Source: Hoeflea sp. (GTDB lineage Bacteria; Pseudomonadota; Alphaproteobacteria; Rhizobiales; Rhizobiaceae). From it: DNA of 60,328 nucleotides. The translations under genes and the position numbers were made by a program. How positions within the stretch are numbered: the stretch's first letter is position 1; each line of letters opens with the position of its first letter. Below the pieces are notes generated by a model. That model saw only the letters and a program-made list of their open reading frames with translations, did not search any database and was not told where the DNA came from. Positions 33,835 through 42,279 of this stretch are shown one piece after another. The stretch covers positions 1-60,328 of the forward strand of contig NZ_JAUXOD010000142.1 of NCBI RefSeq assembly GCF_030682515.1, read 5' to 3'.

Positions 33835-34842
33835 TCAATCGTAGCGCAGGTCGACCGCCTTGCCGCCAAAGATCCGGTAGGCCCAGATCGAGTAGCCGGT
33901 GATCACCGGCAGCACGAACAGGGTTCCCACGAGGATGATGGCGAGGCTTTCGGTGGCGCTCGCGGCCTCGACGATGGTGATCCGTCCGGGCACCACATAG
34001 GGGTAGAACGACCAGGCAAGCCCGGCGAAGCCCAATGCGTAGATCCCGGCGAGCGCGGCAAAAGGCGCCCAGTTCAACCGGTCCTCTTGAAGCGGCAGGC
34101 GCGACGAGAGCCGCCAGAGCCAGGCAAACAAGAGAACCGTGAGGATCGGCAGCGGCGCCAGCAGCAGCGATTCGGGAAATCCGAGCCATCGGTCGAGGAT
34201 GCGGGAACTGGCCAGCGGCGTGGCGAGCGAGATGGCGGCCATGCCGAGCGCCACCAGGCCGAGAGCCGAGCGCAGCCAGGCGACGGCCTTCTTCTGCAGG
34301 GCGCCCTCGGTCTTGTGGATGAGCCAGGCCGCGCCGATGGCGGCATAGGCGGCGGCCAGGCAGGCCGCGACCAGCAGGGCGAAGCCGACCGCGGGCCAGC
34401 TCGTATCAAGCCCGAGAACGTAGATCCCCAGCATGTATCCCTGCGACAGCGCCGACAGCAGCGAGCCGATGAAGAACATCCAGTTCCAGGATGGCTTGGC
34501 GGCGAGGCTCACCTTGGCGCGGAACTCGAAGGCGACGCCGCGCAGGATCAGGCCGATCATCAGGACGGCAACCGGGAAGTAGAGCGTCGTCAGGATGACG
34601 CCATGGGCAACCGGAAACGCCACAAGAAGCAGGCCCACGGCGAGCACCAGCCATGTCTCGTTGGCGTCCCAGAAGGGACCGATGGCCGAGACCATGCGGT
34701 CCTTCTGGGCATCGTCGGCCAGCGGCGACAGGATCCCGATCCCCAGGTCGAAACCATCGAGGATGACATAGACCAGGATGGAAACGCCCATCAGCGCCGC
34801 AAAGATATAGGGCAGCCATTCGCTCCATGAAAACTCAGCCAC
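33835..34842 (-). CDS. cydB: Cytochrome bd-type (cyanide-insensitive) ubiquinol oxidase subunit II
   Basis: A 335-residue CydB/CioB protein with eight or nine hydrophobic segments. The start is typical: LPYIFAALMGVSILVYVILD followed by GFDLGIGIL and GPFWDANETWLVLAVG, and then RGVAFEFRAKV. The terminal VITGYSIWAYRIFGGKAVDL also fits the family. It overlaps the end of cydA by eight bases, so the two subunits are coupled. Together they form a quinol oxidase used at low oxygen or when the haem-copper enzymes are inhibited. Confidence 0.92.
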   Translation of the reverse strand: MAEFSWSEWLPYIFAALMGVSILVYVILDGFDLGIGILSPLADDAQKDRMVSAIGPFWDANETWLVLAVGLLLVAFPVAHGVILTTLYFPVAVLMIGLILRGVAFEFRAKVSLAAKPSWNWMFFIGSLLSALSQGYMLGIYVLGLDTSWPAVGFALLVAACLAAAYAAIGAAWLIHKTEGALQKKAVAWLRSALGLVALGMAAISLATPLASSRILDRWLGFPESLLLAPLPILTVLLFAWLWRLSSRLPLQEDRLNWAPFAALAGIYALGFAGLAWSFYPYVVPGRITIVEAASATESLAIILVGTLFVLPVITGYSIWAYRIFGGKAVDLRYD

Positions 34843-36235
34843 GGGCGTTGCCTCCCTGTCCCATCGCCATCACCGGGCTCGGGTCGATGCCGGGATCGTT
34901 GACCCCCGGAGGCGCTTCATGCGGCGTCCTGGCGGCCTTGAGCGCAAGCGCGACGATGACCGACAGATAGGCGGCGATCAGGCCGGCATAGACCAGGAGA
35001 TAGGCCGCAAGCGTGATGCCGACAGAGGCGGCGGGCACGGTGGTGACTGCGTCGGCGGTCTTCAGCACGCCGCTGACCAGCCAGGGCTGGCGGCCGATCT
35101 CGGTCGTGTACCAGCCGGCGAGCGTCGCCACCCAGCCCGACAACGCCATCGGCACCAGCGCATAGGCCATCGGCCGGGAAATCTCGCCGCGGCGCCAGAT
35201 CATCCAGCTCCCCAGCCAGGACAGGAGCAGCATGGCAAAGCCCACGCCCACCATGATGCGGAAGGCGAAGAACACCGGCGCCACCGGCGGATGGAGGATG
35301 GTGCCGTCCTCGGCCACGAAGTCGTTCAGGCCCGGCACGACGCCGTCGAGACTGTGCTTGAGGATGAGGCTCGCGCCGCCCGGAATGGCGATCTCGAACC
35401 GGTTCTCGCGCGCTTCTTCATCCGGAATGGCGAAGAGGACCAGCGGCACGCGCGGCCCGGTTTCCCAGTTGCCCTCCATCGCCGCGACCTTCTGCGGCTG
35501 ATGCTCGAGCGTGTTGAGGCCATGCATGTCGCCGGCAAGGATCTGCAGCGGAATGAGGATCGCACCCAAGGTCAGCCCGGTGCGCAGCGTCAGCCGGTTG
35601 GCGCGGCCGCGGTCGCCCACGAGCCAGCGCAGAGCGGAGAGGCCCGCCACCAGGAACGCCACCGTCAGCCCGGAGGCCAAGAGCACATGCACCAGCCGGT
35701 AGGGCATGGACGGGTTGAACAGGATCGCCAGCCAGTCGGTGGCGTGCGCCACCCCGTCGCGCATCTCGAAGCCCTGCGGCGTGTGCATCCAGGAGTTAAG
35801 CACAAGAATCCAGAAGGCCGACATGGTGGTTCCGAAGGCCACCAGGAAGGTGGCCAGCGTGTGCACCCGGCCCGACACGCGGCGGAAGCCGAACAGCATG
35901 ATTCCCAGGAACACGGCTTCCAGGAAGAAGGCCGTCAGCACCTCGTAGGCCAGGAGCGGGCCGGCGATGTTGCCCACGCTCTCCATGAAGCCCGGCCAGT
36001 TGGTGCCGAACTGGAAGCTCATGGTGATGCCGGAGACCACGCCCATGGCGAAGGACAGGGCGAAGACCTTCACCCAGAAGAAATAGGCGTCCATGTAGGC
36101 CTGGTCGCCGGTCCGGTTGAAACGGAGGCGGAACCACAGCAACAGCCATCCCAGGGCGATGGTGATGGTCGGAAACAGGATGTGAAACGAAATATTGGCG
36201 GCGAACTGGATGCGGGACAGCAACAGGACGTCCAT
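34835..36235 (-). CDS. cydA: Cytochrome bd-type (cyanide-insensitive) ubiquinol oxidase subunit I
   Basis: A 466-residue CydA/CioA protein. His18 (NISFHILFP) is the high-spin haem ligand, the GDMHGLNTLEHQPQKVAAME block and GWYTTEIGRQPW are conserved as in CydA, and PYRLVHVLLASG holds another haem-region histidine. Its quinol (Q) loop is short, which points to the cyanide-insensitive oxidase (CIO) branch rather than the long-loop E. coli type. AAGGAG lies six bases before the ATG at 36235; upstream frame is not used. The gene is divergent from sitA across a 191-base region with a metal-regulator box. Confidence 0.92.
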   Translation of the reverse strand: MDVLLLSRIQFAANISFHILFPTITIALGWLLLWFRLRFNRTGDQAYMDAYFFWVKVFALSFAMGVVSGITMSFQFGTNWPGFMESVGNIAGPLLAYEVLTAFFLEAVFLGIMLFGFRRVSGRVHTLATFLVAFGTTMSAFWILVLNSWMHTPQGFEMRDGVAHATDWLAILFNPSMPYRLVHVLLASGLTVAFLVAGLSALRWLVGDRGRANRLTLRTGLTLGAILIPLQILAGDMHGLNTLEHQPQKVAAMEGNWETGPRVPLVLFAIPDEEARENRFEIAIPGGASLILKHSLDGVVPGLNDFVAEDGTILHPPVAPVFFAFRIMVGVGFAMLLLSWLGSWMIWRRGEISRPMAYALVPMALSGWVATLAGWYTTEIGRQPWLVSGVLKTADAVTTVPAASVGITLAAYLLVYAGLIAAYLSVIVALALKAARTPHEAPPGVNDPGIDPSPVMAMGQGGNARG

Positions 36236-36333
36236 GATGGGCTCCTTCGGTTTGCCTGAGATATGGGTCCCTCGCGGCAGGCCTGCATAGGACATACCGC
36301 CGCAGACACGCGGACGCACGCATTTCCTACCTG

Positions 36334-36404
36334 TTGCGAATGATTTGCAAATAGATTGACACGCGGTGGATTTGCCCTAGATTGCAGTTGCAAACCATTC
36401 GCAA
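36334..36404. promoter_or_regulatory. sitA promoter bracketed by two Fur/Mur-like boxes
   Basis: TTGCGAATGATTTGCAAA (36334-36351) and GTTGCAAACCATTCGCAA (36387-36404) are inverted copies of one another: the reverse complement of the first matches the second at 16 of 18 bases. Each is also an imperfect palindrome (TTGC-N-AAT / ATT-N-GCAA). Between them lies a good sigma-70-type promoter, TTGACA at 36356-36361 and TAGATT at 36378-36383, with a 16-base spacer. Transcription would start in or near the second box, 20-35 bases before sitA. The pattern fits repression by a Fur-family metal regulator (Mur or Fur) of alphaproteobacteria. Confidence 0.65.
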
Positions 36405-36426
36405 AAACACCGGACAGGAGATCTGC

Positions 36427-37317
36427 ATGCGTCTGATCGCAATTCTGGCACTTACCCTGGCGATCGGGCTTGCCGGGCAGGCTTCGGCCTCCGACAGGAT
36501 CAAGGTGCTGACCTCGTTCACTGTCTTCGCCGACATGGCGCGCAATGTCGCGGGCGAGCATGCGGAGGTGGTCTCGATCACCAAGGAAGGCGCCGAAATC
36601 CACATGTTCCGCCCCACGCCCGGCGACATCAAGCGGGGCCTGGGCGCCGACGTGGCGCTGTGGAACGGCATGGGGCTCGAGACCTGGTTCGAGCGCTATC
36701 TCGAAAATCTCGGCGCGGTGAAGGCCTACACGCTCTCGGACGGCGTCGAGCCGATCCTGATCGGCGAAGGTCCCTATGAGGGCCGGGCCAATCCGCACGC
36801 CTGGATGTCGCCCGGCAATGCCATGACCTACATCGACAACATCGTGGCGGCGCTCACGGAGACCGATCCGGCCAATGCGCAGGCCTATGCCGCCAATGGC
36901 GAGGCCTACAAGGCCGAGATCGCCGCCACCTTCGCGCCGATCCGCGCCGCCATCGAGGCGCTGCCCGAGGAGAAGCGCTGGCTGGTGACCAGCGAGGCGG
37001 CGTTTTCCTATCTCGCCGCCGATTTCGGCCTCAAGGAAGCCTCGATCTGGGCGATCAACGCCGACGACCAGGGCTCGCCGCAGCAGGTGCGCCGCATCAT
37101 CGACCTGATCCGCGACAACGACATCCCGGTGATCTTCTCCGAAAGCACGGTGTCGCCCAAGCCCGCCGAGCAGGTGGCGCGCGAAACCGGCATCGCCTAT
37201 GGCGGCGTGCTCTATGTGGATTCGCTCTCGACACCGGACGGGCCTGTGCCTACCTATATCGATCTGCTCAAGGTCACGTCACAGACCATTGTCACAGGAT
37301 TGACGGCCCAGCCATGA
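36427..37317 (+). CDS. sitA: Manganese/iron ABC transporter substrate-binding protein SitA
   Basis: A 296-residue cluster A-I metal receptor. After a signal peptide ending in ASA it shows [15 protein letters not shown] with the first His ligand, [19 protein letters not shown] with the second, [16 protein letters not shown] with a Glu ligand, and [10 protein letters not shown] with an Asp ligand. The [19 protein letters not shown] stretch is typical of SitA/YfeA, and the His-rich loop of ZnuA is absent, which favours manganese or iron over zinc. AGGAG is six bases before the ATG. It heads the sitABCD operon with four-base overlaps. Confidence 0.9.
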   Translation: MRLIAILALTLAIGLAGQASASDRIKVLTSFTVFADMARNVAGEHAEVVSITKEGAEIHMFRPTPGDIKRGLGADVALWNGMGLETWFERYLENLGAVKAYTLSDGVEPILIGEGPYEGRANPHAWMSPGNAMTYIDNIVAALTETDPANAQAYAANGEAYKAEIAATFAPIRAAIEALPEEKRWLVTSEAAFSYLAADFGLKEASIWAINADDQGSPQQVRRIIDLIRDNDIPVIFSESTVSPKPAEQVARETGIAYGGVLYVDSLSTPDGPVPTYIDLLKVTSQTIVTGLTAQP

Positions 37318-38294
37318 CCCTTGCCGCTCCCGTTGCAACCCAGGCCGCCGACACGGGCGGCCTCTCCGTTGATGACGTCTCAGTCGTCTACCGCAACGGC
37401 AACCGGGCGCTCGACGGCGCCTCGTTCAAGGTGCCGAAAGGCTCGATCACGGCGCTGGTCGGCATCAACGGCTCGGGCAAGTCGACCCTGTTCAAGGCGC
37501 TGATGGGCTTCGTGCCGCTGGCCGGCGGGGAGATCTCCATCCTGGGGCTCCCCGTCGCCGACGCGCTTCGGAAGAACCTGGTGGCCTATGTGCCGCAGAG
37601 CGAGGAGATCGACTGGTCGTTCCCGGTGCTGGTCGAGGACGTGGTGATGATGGGCCGCTACGGCCGCATGAACTTCCTGCGCATGACGCGGCCGCAGGAC
37701 CGGACGGCAGTCAACGACGCGCTCGAACGGGTCGGCATGGGCGAATTCCGCAAACGCCAGATCGGCGAATTGTCCGGCGGACAGAAGAAGCGCGTGTTCC
37801 TCGCGCGGGCGCTCGCCCAGGAGGGCCAGGTGATCCTGCTCGACGAGCCCTTCACCGGCGTCGACGTGACGACGGAACGGCAGATCATCGAGTTGCTCAA
37901 GGACCTGCGCGCGGAGGGACGGGTGATGCTGGTCTCGACCCACAATCTGGGCAGCGTGCCGGAGTTCTGCGATCGCGCCGTGCTGATCAACCGCAGTGTG
38001 CTCGCCGAGGGTCCGACGGCGGACGTGTTCACGCATACCAATCTGCAAAAAGCCTTCGGCGGGGTGCTCCGGCACTTTACGCTCGGTGGCCAGGACCTGC
38101 ATGACGATGACGACAAGCGCCAGGTGACGGTGCTCACCGATGACGAGCGGCCCTTCGTCATCTACGGCGAAGCCGCGCGCAAGGCCCGCAAGGCAGAGGC
38201 CGGCAAGCCCAAATCCGTGACCAAGCCAAGCCCCAAGCCCGCCGCCAGGACTTCAACCAAGGCCAAGCCCACCCCGAAGGGCAAGCGCCCGTGA
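37314..38294 (+). CDS. sitB: Manganese/iron ABC transporter ATP-binding protein SitB
   Basis: A 326-residue ATPase. Walker A is [16 protein letters not shown], the signature [15 protein letters not shown] and Walker [14 protein letters not shown] are intact, with [20 protein letters not shown] as the H-loop region. The last 60 or so residues, past the normal end of the family, form a lysine-, alanine- and proline-rich tail ([17 protein letters not shown] then [12 protein letters not shown]). The start overlaps the sitA stop (ATGA). Confidence 0.92.
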   Translation: MTLAAPVATQAADTGGLSVDDVSVVYRNGNRALDGASFKVPKGSITALVGINGSGKSTLFKALMGFVPLAGGEISILGLPVADALRKNLVAYVPQSEEIDWSFPVLVEDVVMMGRYGRMNFLRMTRPQDRTAVNDALERVGMGEFRKRQIGELSGGQKKRVFLARALAQEGQVILLDEPFTGVDVTTERQIIELLKDLRAEGRVMLVSTHNLGSVPEFCDRAVLINRSVLAEGPTADVFTHTNLQKAFGGVLRHFTLGGQDLHDDDDKRQVTVLTDDERPFVIYGEAARKARKAEAGKPKSVTKPSPKPAARTSTKAKPTPKGKRP

Positions 38295-39154
38295 GCTGGC
38301 TCCTCGAACCGTTTTCCTATGGCTACATGGTCAACGCCATGTGGGTGTCGGCGCTGACCGGGGCGATCTGCGCCTTCCTGTCGTGCTATCTCATGCTCAA
38401 GGGCTGGTCGCTGATCGGCGACGCGCTGTCGCACTCGATCGTGCCGGGCGTGGCCGGCGCCTACATGCTGGGCCTGCCCTTTGCCGCCGGCGCATTCCTG
38501 GCGGGAGGGCTCGCGGCCGCCGCCATGCTCGCGATCAAGGCGCGGACCCGGCTTCGGGAGGACGCGATCATCGGCATGATCTTCGTCTCGTTCTTCGCGC
38601 TCGGGCTGTTCATGGTGTCGATCTCGCCCACGCCGATCAATGTGCAGACCATCGTTCTGGGCAATGTGCTGGCGATCACGCCGGCCGATTCCACCCAGCT
38701 CATCATCATCGGCGTCATCACGCTTACGGTGCTCACGGTCATCTGGAAGGATTTGATGCTGGTGTTCTTCGACGAGAGCCATGCGCGCGCCATCGGCATC
38801 CGCGCCACCGCGCTCAAGGTCGTCTTCTTCGCGCTGCTCGCCGCCTCCACCGTGGCGGCGATGCAGACCGTGGGCGCCTTCCTGGTGATAGCACTTGTGG
38901 TGACGCCCGGCGCCACCGCCTATCTGCTCACCGACCGGTTCCCGCGGCTGATCGTGATCGCGGTCGCCATCGGCTCGATCACTTCCTTTGTCGGGGTGTA
39001 TCTGAGCTACTTCCTCGATGGCGCGACGGGGGGCGTCGTCATTCTGCTGCAGACCTCGCTGTTCCTGCTGGCCTTCCTGTTCGCGCCCAAGCACGGCCTG
39101 CTCGCGCAGCGCGCCCGGGTGCGCCATGCAAGCCCTGACACGGGAGTGGCATGA
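38291..39154 (+). CDS. sitC: Manganese/iron ABC transporter permease SitC
   Basis: A 287-residue permease of the ABC-3 family (ZnuB/SitC/MntB), with about eight hydrophobic segments. [12 protein letters not shown]-type sequence is seen as [20 protein letters not shown], followed by [15 protein letters not shown] and later [19 protein letters not shown]. It starts by overlap with sitB and overlaps the next permease. SitC and SitD are paralogues that form the heterodimeric channel. Confidence 0.9.
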   Translation: MSWLLEPFSYGYMVNAMWVSALTGAICAFLSCYLMLKGWSLIGDALSHSIVPGVAGAYMLGLPFAAGAFLAGGLAAAAMLAIKARTRLREDAIIGMIFVSFFALGLFMVSISPTPINVQTIVLGNVLAITPADSTQLIIIGVITLTVLTVIWKDLMLVFFDESHARAIGIRATALKVVFFALLAASTVAAMQTVGAFLVIALVVTPGATAYLLTDRFPRLIVIAVAIGSITSFVGVYLSYFLDGATGGVVILLQTSLFLLAFLFAPKHGLLAQRARVRHASPDTGVA

Positions 39155-40002
39155 TGGATGGCGTGCTCGATTTCTTCCTCGATCCGTTCCGCTACGCCTA
39201 TATGCAGAAGGCGTTCCTGATCACCTTCCTGATCGCCATCCCGATGGCGGCGATGAGCTCGCTGATGGTGCTCAAGGGCTGGTCGCTCCTGGGCGACGCC
39301 ATGAGCCATGCGGTGCTGCCGGGCATCGTGCTCGCCTATATCGCGGGCCTGCCGCTGGTGATCGGCGCCTTCATTGCCGGCCTGTTCTGCGCGGTCGCCA
39401 CCGGCTGGCTCAACGCCAACAGCCGCGTCAAGGAAGACACGGTGATGGGCATCGTGTTTTCCGGCATGTTCGGGCTGGGGATTGTGCTGCATGTCAGCGT
39501 CCGCTCGAGCCTTCATCTCGACCACATCCTGTTCGGCGACATGCTGGGCGTGAGCTGGGCCGACATTTCCGCGACCGCCTTGCTCGCGGGCCTCTGCGGC
39601 GGGTTCCTGCTCGTCAAATGGCGCGATCTCGTCGCCCAGGCCTTCGACGGGCTGCACGCCCGCGCCATTGGCCTCAGGACCGGCTGGCTGCATTACGGGC
39701 TGCTCACGGCCATCGCGCTGATGATCGTCGCGAGCCTGAAGGCCGTCGGCATCATCCTGTCGATCGCCCTGCTGGTCGCGCCCGGCGCCATCGCCTTCCT
39801 CGTCGCCCGCACCTTTGCCGGCATGCTCAGCGTCGCCGTCGGCTCGGTGGTGCTCTCGGCGCTCGTCGGCATCTTCGCGAGCTACCACATCGACAGCGAA
39901 CCGGCGCCGACCATGGTGCTGATGATGACAGGATTCTTCGTCCTGGCGATGGCGGTCGGGCAGATCAGGGATGCTCGGATGCGGCGGCTGGCTGCGCGGT
40001 AG
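39151..40002 (+). CDS. sitD: Manganese/iron ABC transporter permease SitD
   Basis: A 283-residue paralogue of SitC: MSSLMVLKGWSLLGDAMSHA and VLPGIVLAYIAGLP match the same blocks, and VGIILSIALLVAPGAIAFLV ends the family core. It starts by ATGA overlap with sitC and is the last gene of sitABCD. A non-coding gap of 192 bases follows before the GGDEF gene. Confidence 0.9.
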   Translation: MMDGVLDFFLDPFRYAYMQKAFLITFLIAIPMAAMSSLMVLKGWSLLGDAMSHAVLPGIVLAYIAGLPLVIGAFIAGLFCAVATGWLNANSRVKEDTVMGIVFSGMFGLGIVLHVSVRSSLHLDHILFGDMLGVSWADISATALLAGLCGGFLLVKWRDLVAQAFDGLHARAIGLRTGWLHYGLLTAIALMIVASLKAVGIILSIALLVAPGAIAFLVARTFAGMLSVAVGSVVLSALVGIFASYHIDSEPAPTMVLMMTGFFVLAMAVGQIRDARMRRLAAR

Positions 40003-40153
40003 AGCCCTGGGCGGCGGATCTCAAACGCCCTGACGACGGCGGGACTTCCGCTCCAGACCCACTTCCGGCTCGCCGCCTCGACCAGACAGGCCGCGGACAG
40101 CTGCCTATATCCTGCCGGGTATGGTTAGAGAATTCTTTATCTGTCTTTATTAA

Positions 40154-40173
40154 GGTGAATTGAACAATTCACC
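40154..40173. promoter_or_regulatory. 20-base palindrome upstream of the GGDEF gene
   Basis: GGTGAATTG (40154-40162) and CAATTCACC (40165-40173) are perfect complements separated by AA. The palindrome ends 21 bases before the GTG start of the GGDEF gene. It could be an operator or an mRNA stem near the ribosome site; no U-tract follows, so it is not an intrinsic terminator for sitABCD. Confidence 0.5.
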
Positions 40174-40194
40174 GTCTCCCAGGCAGCCCGCATC

Positions 40195-41247
40195 GTGGTT
40201 CATTCGGAAAATACAGACAGTATCGATCCCGCAGAAACGGTTGTAATAAGGATGCGAGAGCAGGGTATTGCCTCGCTGCCGCGCAATTACGAGCTCGTCT
40301 ATCGATTCCTCAACTCCTCGAACCCGGCATTTGTCCGGGAGTTCGCAGCGCTCGGACGGCGTCCAACCCAGTTGCAGCTTGATGCCATCGGCATGAAGTT
40401 CCTGCCTCACCAGCATCCCGTGCAGGCTGTCGAACACTCCCTGGAGTGCATTTTCGAGGAAATGCGGAAGATCATCCGCATGTTCAAGCAGGATCGGTCC
40501 AGGCTTGAAAAATACTCGAACCTGCTTGGAGAAAGCTCTGCCCGAATCTCCACCAAAGGCACGCTCAGCCTGGATGTCCTGGACGATTTGAACAGGGTTC
40601 TCTCATCTGCCACCGCCGACACGATGGAAAAGAGCAAGGCCATCATTCAGCAGATTGTCGAGCGAGCCAAGGAACTGGCCCGCCTCAAGGCCGAGCTCGA
40701 GGAATACAAGCGCCTGTCCGGCATCGATCCGGTCACCCGGCTGTCCAATCGCCGCGCCTTCGACAAGCGACTGGCCGCCATCTATGAGGATCTGCAAGCT
40801 GCGGTGAGCCAAGCGCTGCTGATCGCCGATATCGATCATTTCAAGAAGTTCAACGATACCTACGGCCACCAGGTCGGTGACCGCGTGCTGAGCGCGACCG
40901 CAGCCGTGATGACGAAGGCCTTGGGCAGCGAAACCTTCCTGGCCCGCACCGGCGGCGAGGAATTCGCGGTCATCCTGGACAACACCAGCGTGGAAGAAGC
41001 CCGAGATACCGCCGAGCGTCTCCGCGTGGCGATCGAATCGACACCGTTGAAGGATCAGAATGACGGGCTGGATCGCGGCCGCATCACCGTCAGCCTGGGT
41101 GTGTGCATGGCAGCCGACGCGTCCGGCCCGGAAAATCTCTACAAGAGAGCCGATGCGATGCTTTACGAAGCCAAGAAATCCGGCCGCAACCAGGTGAAGA
41201 CCTACACGCCGAAAATGAAGCGGATCATGGGACTGCTCAAGCGCTGA
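40195..41247 (+). CDS. GGDEF domain diguanylate cyclase
   Basis: A 350-residue soluble protein. The C-terminal GGDEF domain starts near residue 180 with SGIDPVTRLSNRRAFDKRL, then ADIDHFKKFNDTYGHQVGDR and the active site ARTGGEEFAVIL; it ends with YKRADAMLYEAKKSGRNQVK. The GGEEF active site should make cyclic-di-GMP. The inhibitory RxxD I-site, five residues before GGEEF, is absent (FLART precedes it). The N-terminal 175 residues have no known sensor motif and end in a coiled coil (about 145-175). The start codon is GTG, with a poor ribosome site. Confidence 0.88.
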   Translation: MVHSENTDSIDPAETVVIRMREQGIASLPRNYELVYRFLNSSNPAFVREFAALGRRPTQLQLDAIGMKFLPHQHPVQAVEHSLECIFEEMRKIIRMFKQDRSRLEKYSNLLGESSARISTKGTLSLDVLDDLNRVLSSATADTMEKSKAIIQQIVERAKELARLKAELEEYKRLSGIDPVTRLSNRRAFDKRLAAIYEDLQAAVSQALLIADIDHFKKFNDTYGHQVGDRVLSATAAVMTKALGSETFLARTGGEEFAVILDNTSVEEARDTAERLRVAIESTPLKDQNDGLDRGRITVSLGVCMAADASGPENLYKRADAMLYEAKKSGRNQVKTYTPKMKRIMGLLKR

Positions 41248-41364
41248 GAGAAGACAGCCCGTCACGATGGCATCCTGGCCAGTTGCCGGATCGAAGGCGG
41301 ACAGACTTCACGCCTCTGCCATTTCCGCGGAGGACCAAACCGGCACTCCAGAAGGCCCCACCCC

Positions 41365-41880
41365 CTACATCCCCAAAAACCTCTCCGGCATCGCCTGCAA
41401 ATCCGTCGCGTCCGGCCTCGCGCCGGCGGCCGTCAGCATGGCGTGGATCTGGCCGCGGTGGTGGGTCTGGTGGTTGAAGAGCTGGACCGCCAGCATCTTC
41501 TTCGGCCGGGAGGCGGTCAGGCCAGTCGTGCCGGAAGACCAGGTGAGGTCGCCTTCGAACCATTCGGGCGGGACCCGGTGTGCCCAGTCCAAAATCCGAC
41601 GGTCGAGGGCGGCGCGGTCCTCCTGGTACTGTTCCCAGGTTTCAATCAGGGCCGTGTGGTCTGATCTGTAATTTGCCGGCGGATCGCGGGTTTCGAAGCG
41701 GCTGAGCCAGATGCCGTCGCCCCACAGGAGGTGGGAAAAGGTCTTCTCGATGGAGCCGAAGAAGGCGCCGCGCTCGGCCTGCCTTGCCGCCTGGTCGAGC
41801 GTGCTCGCGGCCGCAATCAGGTTCTCATTCTGCCACCTGTTGTAGCGCGCCATCAGCAGCACGTAGTCCTTGTTTGCCAT
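41365..41880 (-). CDS. DinB family protein
   Basis: A 171-residue four-helix-bundle protein of the DinB family. The start YVLLMARYNRWQNENLIAAA and the metal-ligand histidines (FSHLLWGDGIWLSRF, and the C-terminal LFNHQTHHRGQIHAML) are as in the family. Members bind a divalent metal; some are thiol (bacillithiol or mycothiol) transferases, but in proteobacteria the role is unknown. GGAGG lies nine bases before the ATG. Confidence 0.88.
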   Translation of the reverse strand: MANKDYVLLMARYNRWQNENLIAAASTLDQAARQAERGAFFGSIEKTFSHLLWGDGIWLSRFETRDPPANYRSDHTALIETWEQYQEDRAALDRRILDWAHRVPPEWFEGDLTWSSGTTGLTASRPKKMLAVQLFNHQTHHRGQIHAMLTAAGARPDATDLQAMPERFLGM

Positions 41881-42013
41881 CCGACGTGTCCTCCGGAGTC
41901 AATGGATGGCCGGCATGGTGGGCCAACGCGGCCCGATGATCAACGTCGGGTCTTATCCGGCCTGAAACGTCGTTTCCGCGCCGCCAATTCCTGTTGGTTT
42001 GGCGCCGCGCCAC

Positions 42014-42043
42014 TTGCGCAGACACCGCGATTCGTCCTAGGTA
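42014..42043 (+). promoter_or_regulatory. Putative promoter of the gcv operon
   Basis: TTGCGC (42014-42019) and CTAGGT (42037-42042) are separated by 17 bases and would start transcription near 42049, just at the start of the first riboswitch aptamer (42052). The -10 box is imperfect, so confidence is modest. Confidence 0.4.
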
Positions 42044-42051
42044 GGTGCGTC

Positions 42052-42201
42052 CCGTTGGGAGAAGCCGGTTCATGCCGGTGCCGAAGGAGCAACCGCCCCG
42101 GAAACTCTCAGGCAAAAGGACCAGCGGAACATCACGGACTCTGGAGAATGGCGCTCACTGCGTCTGCCGAAGGGATAACAATCTCAGGCAAAAGGACAGA
42201 G
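42052..42201 (+). ncRNA. Tandem glycine riboswitch (gcvT element, two aptamers)
   Basis: Two glycine aptamers lie in tandem. The first runs 42052-42127, closed by a P1 stem of CCGTTGG (42052-42058) with CCAGCGG (42121-42127), with one G-U pair. It contains GAAGCCGG and the core CTCTCAGGCAAAAGGACC. The second runs 42139-42201, closed by CTCTG (42139-42143) with CAGAG (42197-42201), and its core is ATCTCAGGCAAAAGGACAG. The 11-base linker is short, as in tandem glycine sensors. It stands 78 bases before gcvT, so glycine should control gcvTHP expression, usually by switching it on when glycine is abundant. Confidence 0.95.
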
Positions 42202-42202
42202 G

Positions 42203-42239
42203 GGGCCAAGGAAGGCGTCTGACGCTTGACGATTGGCCC
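42203..42239 (+). promoter_or_regulatory. Hairpin downstream of the riboswitch, possible expression platform
   Basis: GGGCCAA (42203-42209) and TTGGCCC (42233-42239) are perfect complements and enclose a smaller stem, GCGTC/GACGC. The 3' arm of aptamer two ends at 42201, so forming this stem could compete with or be linked to the aptamer. There is no U-tract, so control of ribosome access or Rho is more likely than intrinsic termination. Confidence 0.5.
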
Positions 42240-42279
42240 GTGCGCGGTTGACCCCGGCACCCGAGATGGAGACTGCAGC

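Noticed and set aside
36427-37317. SitA as a zinc-specific (ZnuA) receptor
   Set aside because: No His-rich loop and a SitA/YfeA-type C-terminal block; the promoter boxes also look like Fur/Mur type rather than a Zur box.
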